Shown: one piece after another, positions 58,156 to 64,000 of the stretch
Numbering within the stretch: the first letter of the stretch is position 1
Layout of the letters: each line of letters opens with the position of its first letter
DNA from: an uncultured Kineothrix sp.
Lineage (GTDB): Bacteria > Bacillota > Clostridia > Lachnospirales > Lachnospiraceae
Reading direction: 5' to 3'
Length of the DNA: 64,000 nucleotides
Assembly: GCA_910588855.1 (NCBI GenBank)
Contig: CAJUSR010000005.1
Location: 1 to 64,000, forward strand
The notes under the pieces: generated by a model
What the model saw: only the letters and a program-made list of their open reading frames with translations
Database searches by the model: none
What the model was told of the DNA's origin: nothing
Program-made: the position numbers and the translations under genes

Positions 58156-58626
58156 ATGTCAAGAAGAATACCACCTATCAACATCGAGAACGCGAGGATT
58201 ATTTTCAGGAATTTTTCCGGCAAGGAGACAAAGTACAACCGGAAAGGGGATCGGAACTTCTGTGTCATCATCGAAGATCCCGACATGGCTCAGCAGCTGG
58301 CAGCGGATGGATGGAATGTGCGTATTCTGCCGCCCCGTGATGAGGACGAGGAAGCAAGAAATTATATTCAGGTTGCCGTGAGCTATAAGGTCATTCCGCC
58401 GAAAGTTATCATGGTGACGAGGCGGGCGCAGACCCCGCTGGACGAGGAGTCCGTGGATTCCCTGGATTATGCAGAAATCCGGAATGTAGATCTGACAATC
58501 AATCCATCCGAGTGGGAAGTCAATGGAAAAACCGGCATCAAAGCTTACCTGAAGACAATGTATGTCACCATTGAGGAAGACGAGTGGGCAGAGAAGTATG
58601 CGGCGCTTGAGGGGCCGCAGGAATAA
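58156..58626 (+). CDS. Probable single-stranded DNA-binding protein of the element
   Basis: 156 residues: INIENARIIFRNFSGKETKYNRKGDRNFCVIIEDPDMAQQLAADGWNVRILPPRDEDEEARNYIQVAVSYKVIPPKVIMVTRRAQTPLDEESV ... VDLTINPSEWEVNGKTGIKAYLKTMYVTIEEDEWAEKYAALE. A beta-rich OB-like protein with an acidic C-terminal end. Similar proteins follow PolB or helicase genes in gut phages and are thought to coat single strands. GGAG precedes the ATG, 19 bases behind the polymerase gene. Confidence 0.72.
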   Translation: MSRRIPPINIENARIIFRNFSGKETKYNRKGDRNFCVIIEDPDMAQQLAADGWNVRILPPRDEDEEARNYIQVAVSYKVIPPKVIMVTRRAQTPLDEESVDSLDYAEIRNVDLTINPSEWEVNGKTGIKAYLKTMYVTIEEDEWAEKYAALEGPQE

Positions 58627-58687
58627 AGCGACGAGGGGCGGTGACTGATCATGGTTGCCGCTCTTCTATTTCAGAAAGGAGAATTCA

Positions 58688-58846
58688 ATGGTTGGAAACA
58701 CCAAGTTCGTAGATTTTGAGAAGTATTGCAAAACCTGCGAGTATGAAAAGAAGAAAGATACCGACAGCCCATGCAACGAGTGTCTTGATACCTGTGCCAG
58801 GGAAGGAACCGATGAGCCGGAAATGTGGAGGGAAAAAGAGAGATGA
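58688..58846 (+). CDS. Small four-cysteine protein
   Basis: 52 residues: FVDFEKYCKTCEYEKKKDTDSPCNECLDTCAREGTDEPEMWREKER. The CKTC...CNEC pairs indicate zinc binding. Typical small phage protein next to replication genes; role unknown. AAGGAG precedes the ATG; its stop overlaps the RNase H start. Confidence 0.7.
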   Translation: MVGNTKFVDFEKYCKTCEYEKKKDTDSPCNECLDTCAREGTDEPEMWREKER

Positions 58847-59298
58847 AAAAATCCCCGGTTAAAATTCCGAAGAGATCTTATGCTTTCGTGGACGGTTCTT
58901 TCAATCCCACAACAAAGATTTATGGTTGTGGCGGATTTCTGATTGACCAGTTCGGAAAGAGGCATGTTATACAGGCAAGCGGCGACAATGAAGAATGGGC
59001 GGTTATGAGAAATGTAGCCGGCGAAATCCTTGGGGCGAAAAAAGTAATGGAACTGGCAAGGAAACTCCAGATGAAGAAGTTGATTATATTCTACGACTAC
59101 GAAGGAGTTGCCAACTGGCCTTTGGGAATATGGAAAGCGAAGAAACCTGTTACCAAGGACTATGTTCAGTTTGCTTGTTCCATTATCGCTTGCGGCGTAA
59201 AGTTATATTTTCGCCATGTAAAGGGGCATTCTGGTATTTCCGGTAACGAGGAGGCTGACCGGCTGGCAAAAGAGGCTGTCGGATTATTGAAGAAATGA
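58843..59298 (+). CDS. rnhA: Ribonuclease H (type I fold)
   Basis: 151 residues. Removes RNA from RNA-DNA hybrids, here probably replication primers. The four acidic residues of the RNase HI site are present: Asp in AFVDGSF, Glu in MRNVAGEI, Asp in IFYDYEG and Asp in NEEADRLAKEA, with the His of KGHSGI before the last. The start at 58843 overlaps the previous stop (ATGA). A longer frame from 58825 is not favoured. Confidence 0.9.
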   Translation: MKKSPVKIPKRSYAFVDGSFNPTTKIYGCGGFLIDQFGKRHVIQASGDNEEWAVMRNVAGEILGAKKVMELARKLQMKKLIIFYDYEGVANWPLGIWKAKKPVTKDYVQFACSIIACGVKLYFRHVKGHSGISGNEEADRLAKEAVGLLKK

Positions 59299-59313
59299 TA
59301 CAGGAGGAACTTT

Positions 59314-60549
59314 ATGGCTGGAATACAGTTGCGTGACTACCAGTTAGATGCGGTACGTCGGATGAAAAACGGCTGCATCCTGTGCGGCGGAGTTGGTAGC
59401 GGTAAGTCTCGCACTGCTCTCGCCTACTATTATTTATGCGAAGATGGGGAGATTGGTACGGACGAATATGTCCCAATGGGCGATCCACCAAAAGACCTTT
59501 ATATTATTACCACCGCCCGAAAAAGGGACACCTGCGAGTGGGAGGGGGAACTTTCACCGTTCTTGCTCTCGCCTAATCATGAAGTTAATCTCTATTCCAA
59601 CAAAGTGGTTATTGACTCGTGGAACAATATCCAGAAGTATGCCGAGGTGCAGAATGCTTTCTTTATATTTGACGAGCAGCGGGTTGTCGGTACCGGAGCC
59701 TGGGTAAAAGCTTTCTTGCGGATAGCAAAAGCAAACCGATGGATTCTACTGTCGGCCACTCCTGGGGATACATGGCAGGATTATATTCCGGTGTTCATTG
59801 CTAATGGTTTCTATAAGAATAAAAGTGAGTTCACAAGGGAGCATATTGTTTACAGTCATTTCACCAAGTTCCCTAAAGTTGACCGCTACCTGAATACCGG
59901 ACGGCTGATACGGCTTCGGAACTCTATTCTGATTAGCATGGATTTCAAACGGGAAACAGTCTCCCATCATGAGGATGTGTTCGTACCTTATAGCATTGAG
60001 AGGTATAAGGATATTTGTCGTACACGGTGGAATCCTTGGGAGAATAAGCCGATTGAGAACGCTGCGGAGTTCTGCTACGCATTGCGGAAAGTGGTCAATT
60101 CGGATGAATCAAGGCAGGTCGCATTATCGCAGATTTTGGAGAAGCATCCGAGGGCTATTATATTTTACAACTTCGATTACGAGTTGGAGATCCTAAGGGA
60201 AATGTTTTTGGGCAGATGTGATTCTAAACTGGGCGGTTTCGAGATGGCTGAGTGGAACGGACACGCACATCAGCCCATTCCAGAGTCAGAAAGCTGGGTA
60301 TACCTTGTTCAGTACAATGCGGGAGCTGAAGGGTGGAACTGCATCAAGACAGACACTATTATATTCTACTCGCAGAACTATTCTTACAAAATCATGGTAC
60401 AGTCCAGCGGGCGGATTGATAGGATGAACACTCCCTACACGGATTTATATTATTACCACCTGAAAAGCCGATCTGGAATTGATTTGGCAATCAGCAAGGC
60501 CCTGAAAGATAAGAAAAGGTTCAATGAAACCGGATGGGCAAAATGGTGA
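59314..60549 (+). CDS. SF2 (DEAD-like/SNF2-related) helicase
   Basis: 411 residues with motif I CGGVGSGKSRTAL (about residue 28), motif II FIFDEQRVVG (DEQR instead of DEAH), motif III LLSATPGD, and motif V-VI QYNAGAEGWNCI and QSSGRIDRMNTPYTDL. Fits the short phage-type SNF2/DEAD-like helicases involved in replication or recombination. CAGGAGG precedes the ATG; 15 bases behind rnhA. Confidence 0.9.
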   Translation: MAGIQLRDYQLDAVRRMKNGCILCGGVGSGKSRTALAYYYLCEDGEIGTDEYVPMGDPPKDLYIITTARKRDTCEWEGELSPFLLSPNHEVNLYSNKVVIDSWNNIQKYAEVQNAFFIFDEQRVVGTGAWVKAFLRIAKANRWILLSATPGDTWQDYIPVFIANGFYKNKSEFTREHIVYSHFTKFPKVDRYLNTGRLIRLRNSILISMDFKRETVSHHEDVFVPYSIERYKDICRTRWNPWENKPIENAAEFCYALRKVVNSDESRQVALSQILEKHPRAIIFYNFDYELEILREMFLGRCDSKLGGFEMAEWNGHAHQPIPESESWVYLVQYNAGAEGWNCIKTDTIIFYSQNYSYKIMVQSSGRIDRMNTPYTDLYYYHLKSRSGIDLAISKALKDKKRFNETGWAKW

Positions 60550-60571
60550 TGGAGATTGAAAGGAGAAAACT

Positions 60572-60742
60572 GTGAAAAAGAAATTAGAAAGCTTTTTGGT
60601 GTGTGCTGATTTTTCCAATGATATTCCGGTACTTGTTGTCGGGACAAAGGTTAAAAACGGTATAAACATTATCAATGCTTTTAAGGGTGAGGAAGCCGAA
60701 AAGCTGTATCAAAAACTCACTGTTAAAAAGGAGGATGTTTAA
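60572..60742 (+). CDS. Small hypothetical protein (GTG start)
   Basis: 56 residues: VKKKLESFLVCADFSNDIPVLVVGTKVKNGINIINAFKGEEAEKLYQKLTVKKEDV. AAAGGAG lies seven bases before the GTG. A compact alpha-beta protein, often seen in phages behind helicase genes; function unknown. Confidence 0.65.
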   Translation: MKKKLESFLVCADFSNDIPVLVVGTKVKNGINIINAFKGEEAEKLYQKLTVKKEDV

Positions 60743-60743
60743 A

Positions 60744-60980
60744 TTGACTTTTATTGCTTTTTGTGAAGCTATTATTGAACGTCCTTTATTGGAACATGAG
60801 ATAAAACTAATTAAATACTTGGAAGAATATCCAGATGCGAAAGTTATATATCCCAAGGCACGAGGATTGACAAAAATGCCTTATCAGGAATGGCTATCTA
60901 TATTACATGTTTTATATAAAGGCTGTGAAAAGGAGAACGAAAATGAGCTATCAGTACGACCAGTATCTGGCCAAACATAA
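60744..60980 (+). CDS. Small hypothetical protein
   Basis: 78 residues starting with TTG at 60744 (AAGGAGG nine bases upstream) or ATG at 60735. TFIAFCEAIIERPLLEHEIKLIKYLEEYPDAKVIYPKARGLTKMPYQEWLSILHVL. Not recognised. Its end overlaps the next gene by 38 bases. Confidence 0.6.
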   Translation: MTFIAFCEAIIERPLLEHEIKLIKYLEEYPDAKVIYPKARGLTKMPYQEWLSILHVLYKGCEKENENELSVRPVSGQT

Positions 60981-61887
60981 AGAAAATGTGAGAAACGGCT
61001 TTGACTGGCTCCAAACCAATCTTCCGGAGCTGGTAAAGGACGTACCCAATTTAGGGTGGCAAACTGGTTTTGCGCATGACCAGTCAAAGTCTGAGCCGGA
61101 CGAATACGAGGCATATGACGCTTACTTCTATGGCGGCAATCGGTCTTTCAAAGTGGTACAGGAATACCGAAAAGCCTGGTTGATGCATCTCCATCGAAAT
61201 CCTCATCACTGGCAGCATTGGGTGCTGATTAACGACGATCCAAAAGAGGGCGAGATTCTCATAGAGATGCCAATCAATTATATTTTTGAGATGGTTTGTG
61301 ATTGGTGGGCATTCAGTTGGGCGAAAGGGAATCAGCAGGAAATCTTCAAATGGTATGACGAGCATAAGAACTACATGAAGCTGCATCCGAATACCAGAAA
61401 GAAAGTGGAAGAGATTCTCAGCAAGATAAAGGAAAAACTGGATGGTAGTTCCGAACTCGCCCATCACGGAGTCGAGGGACAAAAATGGGGTGTACGGAAT
61501 GGACCACCATATCCAATCAAGAAAACGGTTGAAAAATCCGGAGAAGGTGCTACCATTGAAGATACATACATTCATAAAAGCGTTGGAGCAAAGGCTCGGA
61601 ACTATGATATTTTAGACCCGGCGACTGGAGAATACTTTCATTTCTCGGAGGGAACCAGAATCAGAGAATCGAAAGTGTTTGCCGGAAAAGGCGGTGTAAA
61701 AGAACTGGAGCCGGAAGTTGCTCAGGGACTTTCCGAACAGATTGGCGGCGATCCCGATGAATGGCAGCACTGCAAAGGAATTGGAACGATTGACTGTGAT
61801 GGTGAAGATGTTGATGCGGAGGTGCATTGGTTCCAGGAACCATCGGTGGGAAAACACAAATTCAAAGTGAAGAAATGGCTGGAATGA
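60943..61887 (+). CDS. DUF5662 protein fused to a phage GQKWGVR module
   Basis: 314 residues in three parts. Residues 1-165 are DUF5662 (YDQYLAKHKENVRNGFDWLQTNLPEL, FAHDQSKSEPDEYEAYDAYFY, HLHRNPHHWQHWVLIND), an HD-like family in phages. Then comes LAHHGVEGQKWGVRNGPPYPI, a motif usually at the C terminus of phage head or portal-linked proteins. The end (YDILDPATGEYFHFSEGTRI ... AEVHWFQEPSVGKHKFKVKKWL) resembles modules found at the C termini of MuF-type phage proteins. Such a fusion is unusual. GGAG precedes the ATG at 60943. Confidence 0.78.
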   Translation: MSYQYDQYLAKHKENVRNGFDWLQTNLPELVKDVPNLGWQTGFAHDQSKSEPDEYEAYDAYFYGGNRSFKVVQEYRKAWLMHLHRNPHHWQHWVLINDDPKEGEILIEMPINYIFEMVCDWWAFSWAKGNQQEIFKWYDEHKNYMKLHPNTRKKVEEILSKIKEKLDGSSELAHHGVEGQKWGVRNGPPYPIKKTVEKSGEGATIEDTYIHKSVGAKARNYDILDPATGEYFHFSEGTRIRESKVFAGKGGVKELEPEVAQGLSEQIGGDPDEWQHCKGIGTIDCDGEDVDAEVHWFQEPSVGKHKFKVKKWLE

Positions 61888-61897
61888 GGTGAAGAAT

Positions 61898-62056
61898 ATG
61901 AAAGTTAGGTGGAAAGGAAAAACAGATTTTCTGGTACTTACGCACGACAAAGTATACACTGTCCTCGCAGTAGAAAAGGGGTGGTATCGGATTGTGGACG
62001 ACAGCGGGGACGACTATCTGTATCCCCCGGATCAGTTTGAGGTCGTAGAAGAATAA
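61898..62056 (+). CDS. Small SH3-like phage protein
   Basis: 52 residues: MKVRWKGKTDFLVLTHDKVYTVLAVEKGWYRIVDDSGDDYLYPPDQFEVVEE. The pattern of short strands (VYTVL, WYRIVDDSGDDYLYPP, FEVVEE) is typical of tiny SH3-like phage proteins. Ten bases after the previous stop, with GAGGTGAAG upstream. Confidence 0.7.
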   Translation: MKVRWKGKTDFLVLTHDKVYTVLAVEKGWYRIVDDSGDDYLYPPDQFEVVEE

Positions 62057-62080
62057 ATCATTGATATTTTGGTATAAGAG

Positions 62081-62120
62081 TAGCTCGGTTTGTCTTAACG
62101 GATAAATTCGGGCTATTTTT
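62081..62120 (+). terminator. Terminator
   Basis: TAGCTCG (62081-62087) pairs with CGGGCTA (62109-62115), with further pairing inside, then TTTTT. It separates the replication operon from the gene at 62147. Confidence 0.8.
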
Positions 62121-62146
62121 ATGCTTATTTTTGAAAGGAGAAGAAC

Positions 62147-62476
62147 ATGAAAGTATTTATTAGTGGTCCCATGAAAGGGTATCCCAACTTCAACAAGGAA
62201 GCCTTTGATCAGGCAGAAAAAGAACTGATTCAGCAGGGCTATACAGTTTTTAATCCGGCATGGATGGATTTTTCTGGAGAATGGACCAAACAGGACAAAC
62301 GGGCGATTGATGCGGCCATCATGAGCCGATGCGATGCTGTATATCAGTTACCCGGATGGGATGGATTAGGAAACAGTGGAAGCCGCATGGAATGTGCGTT
62401 TGCTCAGGGGGCAGGAATGATATTTTTGGAAAAGGATGCAAACGGTTTCTTCTTTGTCGCAAATAAGGAGAATTGA
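62147..62476 (+). CDS. DUF4406 protein (nucleoside 2-deoxyribosyltransferase-like)
   Basis: 109 residues: KVFISGPMKGYPNFNKEAFDQAEKELIQQGYTVFNPAWMDF ... AIMSRCDAVYQLPGWDGLGNSGSRMECAFAQGAGMIFL. Fits DUF4406, a short branch of the deoxyribosyltransferase fold widespread in phages; it may bind or modify nucleotides. GAAAGGAG precedes the ATG. Confidence 0.85.
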   Translation: MKVFISGPMKGYPNFNKEAFDQAEKELIQQGYTVFNPAWMDFSGEWTKQDKRAIDAAIMSRCDAVYQLPGWDGLGNSGSRMECAFAQGAGMIFLEKDANGFFFVANKEN

Positions 62477-62479
62477 AAA

Positions 62480-62704
62480 ATGTTAGGCGACTATATTAAA
62501 AGATTAACCGATAAAGGATACAAGATTTCTTTTGAAAATCCTATTGAAGAAGCAGACTGGATGTGTATCAAAATTTCTAAAAATGGTTTTAGTACAGAAA
62601 TTACCATTTCCCCGTGTGACATAAATATGTCTGTCTTGCCAATAGAAAACATGTTGCTAAAAACTATTGAAAATATTGTGGGAACACGCGTTTTGGAACT
62701 TTGA
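62480..62704 (+). CDS. Small hypothetical protein
   Basis: 74 residues: LGDYIKRLTDKGYKISFENPIEEADWMCIKISKNGFSTEITISPCDINMSVLPIENMLLKTIENIVG. Not recognised; soluble. AAGGAG precedes the ATG, three bases after the DUF4406 stop. Confidence 0.65.
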   Translation: MLGDYIKRLTDKGYKISFENPIEEADWMCIKISKNGFSTEITISPCDINMSVLPIENMLLKTIENIVGTRVLEL

Positions 62705-62717
62705 AAGGAGAAAAAAG

Positions 62718-63170
62718 ATGGATTGGAGATGCACCTGTTTAAATGAGCGAGTGGATAACCGCCCAACATTTACGATTGGAAATCGAGGGCAAGGAAAGAC
62801 AACGTTGCTCATAAAACGAGCCGCAGAAACAAATGGTGTTATTGTTTGTCTTACTAACGAGATGGCTATTTATATTTCTCGGATGGCAAAGGAACTCGGA
62901 CATTCGATTCCTAAACCAATTACTTATGATATGTGGCAACAAACTTTTCGCCGAATGAGAAATCAAAAATACTATTTTGATGAATATGGCATGATACTCT
63001 TATGGGATATTCAGAAGGAAATGGGATGTTTTGAGCAGGTCGGTGTTAAAGACATCGTGATTGACCGGGAGTCGATAAATCATTTGAATGATATTTTAGG
63101 CGGGTTGAAAGTATACAATATGGATGGCAAGAAATTAAAATTAAAAATAGAGCTTTGTGAGGAGGATTAA
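62718..63170 (+). CDS. Small P-loop protein
   Basis: 150 residues with TIGNRGQGKTTLLIKRAAE, a Walker A-like loop near residue 20, followed by VIVCLTNEMAIYISRMAKELGH. No clear Walker B. Similar to short phage proteins that start like an ATPase; possible nucleotide binding. AAAGGAG precedes the ATG at 62718. Confidence 0.7.
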   Translation: MDWRCTCLNERVDNRPTFTIGNRGQGKTTLLIKRAAETNGVIVCLTNEMAIYISRMAKELGHSIPKPITYDMWQQTFRRMRNQKYYFDEYGMILLWDIQKEMGCFEQVGVKDIVIDRESINHLNDILGGLKVYNMDGKKLKLKIELCEED

Positions 63171-63175
63171 GCGGT

Positions 63176-63754
63176 ATGGATTTTAACATTATTGCAGTGG
63201 ATTTCGATGGGACTCTGTGCGAGAATAAGTGGCCGGAAATCGGAGAGCCGAATAATGAGCTAATCGCTTACCTGAAAAAGCGCCAGGAAGCAGGAGACAA
63301 ACTGATTCTGTGGACTTGCCGTGTCGGTGAGGTACGTGATGCCGCAGTTGCTTGGTCTGCTGAGCAGGGACTTATATTTGACGCAGTCAACGAGAATCTG
63401 CCAGAGGTTCTGGAATGGATGGGCGGCGATACCAGAAAGATATTTGCCAACGAGTACATAGATGACCGGAATTTTACTTTCTTGCCGCAAACAGACCGCA
63501 TGGAATTACTGGGCAGGATGGTGGATGTTGTCGAAGATTGGTTGGAAAAGAAAGGTATGGCTACGGATGATGAAGCTGCCATTAAAGGTGACGACTATGA
63601 CTATCTTGTGGAGGGGTTTGCTGCCGGGATGGGAATATCGTGTGATCGTATGGAGGACGATGAGTTGCTTGATAAATTGTGCCCAAATCTCGACGGGCCG
63701 GTTCCGGTTAGCATGACATTACCAGGCGATTTCGATGGCGACGAATTGGTGTAG
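63176..63754 (+). CDS. HAD-like hydrolase of phage type
   Basis: 192 residues. The start NIIAVDFDGTLCENKWPEIGEPN is the HAD motif I (DxD), followed by KLILWTCRVGE (motif II-like Thr/Cys region) and NEYIDDRN (acidic motif IV). Phage members of this family may be nucleotidases or polynucleotide phosphatases. The last 60 residues (DDYDYLVEGFAAGMGISCDRMEDDEL) are an extra acidic part. Five bases after the previous stop. Confidence 0.82.
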   Translation: MDFNIIAVDFDGTLCENKWPEIGEPNNELIAYLKKRQEAGDKLILWTCRVGEVRDAAVAWSAEQGLIFDAVNENLPEVLEWMGGDTRKIFANEYIDDRNFTFLPQTDRMELLGRMVDVVEDWLEKKGMATDDEAAIKGDDYDYLVEGFAAGMGISCDRMEDDELLDKLCPNLDGPVPVSMTLPGDFDGDELV

Positions 63755-63764
63755 GAGGTGTCCG

Positions 63765-63959
63765 ATGACAAAAAAGGAGTTTGAAAAACTGGATGCAAAA
63801 TCCAAGCGGCGTGCAGCACAAAAGGCACTCGCCTGGTTTTGTGTATTAACATCGGTGAGATTTCCATTTTTGAATATTGCCAGTAAAGAAGAATCCGAGA
63901 CGATTAAAGTCATTCTCGGTAAGTATATGAATGAAGAATTGGAGGAGAAAACAACATGA
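63765..63959 (+). CDS. Small hypothetical protein
   Basis: 64 residues: MTKKEFEKLDAKSKRRAAQKALAWFCVLTSVRFPFLNIASKEESETIKVILGKYMNEELEEKTT. Basic N terminus, one short hydrophobic patch. GGAGGTG precedes the ATG. Not recognised. Confidence 0.6.
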   Translation: MTKKEFEKLDAKSKRRAAQKALAWFCVLTSVRFPFLNIASKEESETIKVILGKYMNEELEEKTT

Positions 63960-64000
63960 CATTTTGGCAGATGGTTATTGTTTTTATTGTTGTCTATCTT
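63956..64000 (+). CDS. Start of a membrane protein, cut by the window edge
   Basis: Only 15 codons are visible: MTFWQMVIVFIVVYL, a hydrophobic N-terminal helix. GGAGG lies upstream and the ATG overlaps the previous stop (ATGAC). Confidence 0.5.
   Translation, partial: MTFWQMVIVFIVVYL

Larger units (their letters stand above)
40745..63379 (+). repeat. Dispersed, strand-biased TTATATTT motif (about 30 copies)
   Basis: Exact TTATATTT starts at 40745, 42023, 42651, 43979, 44121, 45668, 45942, 46244, 46668, 47241, 47462, 48124, 50155, 51803, 52313, 52680, 53820, 53991, 54463, 55760, 56764, 57651, 57806, 57986, 59203, 59663, 60158, 61278, 62870 and 63372. About ten near copies TTATATT(C/A) occur as well (for example 42315, 50334, 55142, 58362, 59781). 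I saw none on the other strand of this element. In the 30 kb chromosomal part I noted only two (6990, 25564) and one in the mobilizable element (37576). Most lie inside genes, in all three frames. Confidence 0.85.
39385..64000 (+). mobile_element. Prophage-like integrative element, right end beyond the window
   Basis: A leftward tyrosine integrase is followed by more than forty rightward genes: tiny genes, DUF6353 membrane proteins, a SleB-type hydrolase, a fused helicase-polymerase, RNase H, SF2 helicase, DUF5662, DUF4406 and a HAD-like protein. This mix is typical of temperate phages or phage-like elements of gut Firmicutes. No structural, packaging or conjugation gene is visible in 24.6 kb, so the type is open. 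It lies directly behind the guaA-linked mobilizable element (island stacking). Confidence 0.8.

Noticed and set aside
39385..64000. Integrative conjugative element
   Set aside because: No VirB4, VirD4 coupling protein or relaxase was seen in this part; replication and wall-hydrolase genes fit a phage-like element better. The unseen right part could still change this.

Overview
The window looks like the chromosome of a spore-forming, gut-type member of the Clostridia, most likely a Lachnospiraceae. Support: spoIIID and a SipL-like spore protein, class 1B dihydroorotate dehydrogenase with its PyrK partner, DUF1934, strong AGGAG ribosome sites, frequent TTG/GTG starts and clostridial-type promoters. 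The lineage is inferred from gene content; no rRNA is present.

Region 1 (1-30.5 kb) is ordinary chromosome: plsC, a PrcB-like lipoprotein, pyrC-pyrK-pyrD, sipL-like, ispE, a GntR regulator, murI, DUF1934, cardiolipin synthase, an FKBP-type lipoprotein, asnS, an NlpC/P60 hydrolase, a Thr/Glu-rich lipoprotein, dgt, a PolC-type exonuclease, an acyl-transfer/SGNH cluster (SGNH, DUF4358, MBOAT, DHHW), spoIIID, a MATE exporter and guaA. Its surprises are between genes: three large palindromic repeats (2.4, 7.5 and 14.7 kb), a 41-bp minisatellite before gntR, and an 18-bp tandem repeat carrying four in-phase stop codons.

Region 2 (30.5 to about 37.4 or 39.3 kb) is a small integrative mobilizable element lying directly behind guaA, a position known as an integration hot spot. 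It carries a type I toxin with a convergent antisense RNA, a small RHH protein, an XRE repressor divergent from an excisionase and tyrosine integrase (promoter overlaid by ACACATNTGTGT operators), MobC, a candidate oriT, a MobV relaxase and an alpha/beta hydrolase. An AT-rich two-gene module of unknown function (37.8-39.3 kb) follows.

Region 3 (39.4 kb to the right edge, incomplete) is a second, prophage-like integrative element. A zinc-ribbon tyrosine integrase reads leftward; everything else reads rightward. Three parts are visible: an array of very small genes (41-49.4 kb), a membrane/cell-wall block (49-54 kb) with DUF6353 paralogs and a SleB-type hydrolase, and a replication block (54-60.5 kb) with a fused SF3 helicase / AEP-like / family B DNA polymerase, a probable SSB, RNase H and an SF2 helicase. 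No capsid, portal, tail or terminase gene lies in the window, so phage identity is not proved.

The most unusual finding is the organisation of 41-49.4 kb. Ten copies of a 26-nt element (CGC at positions 2-4, CA at 13-14, C at 19, TATG-like end) each precede one very small gene, or in one case a tRNA-like gene with a shortened anticodon arm, and each such unit ends in a hairpin terminator. Several of these terminators share one sequence, GAGTCCT-AACA-AGGGCTC, which overlaps the stop codon and forces a shared C-terminal (E)ES. This looks like a set of monocistronic units under one element-specific control. In addition, TTATATTT occurs about 30 times on the + strand of this element, in all reading frames, and I saw no copy on the other strand. 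Neither pattern is explained by the genes.
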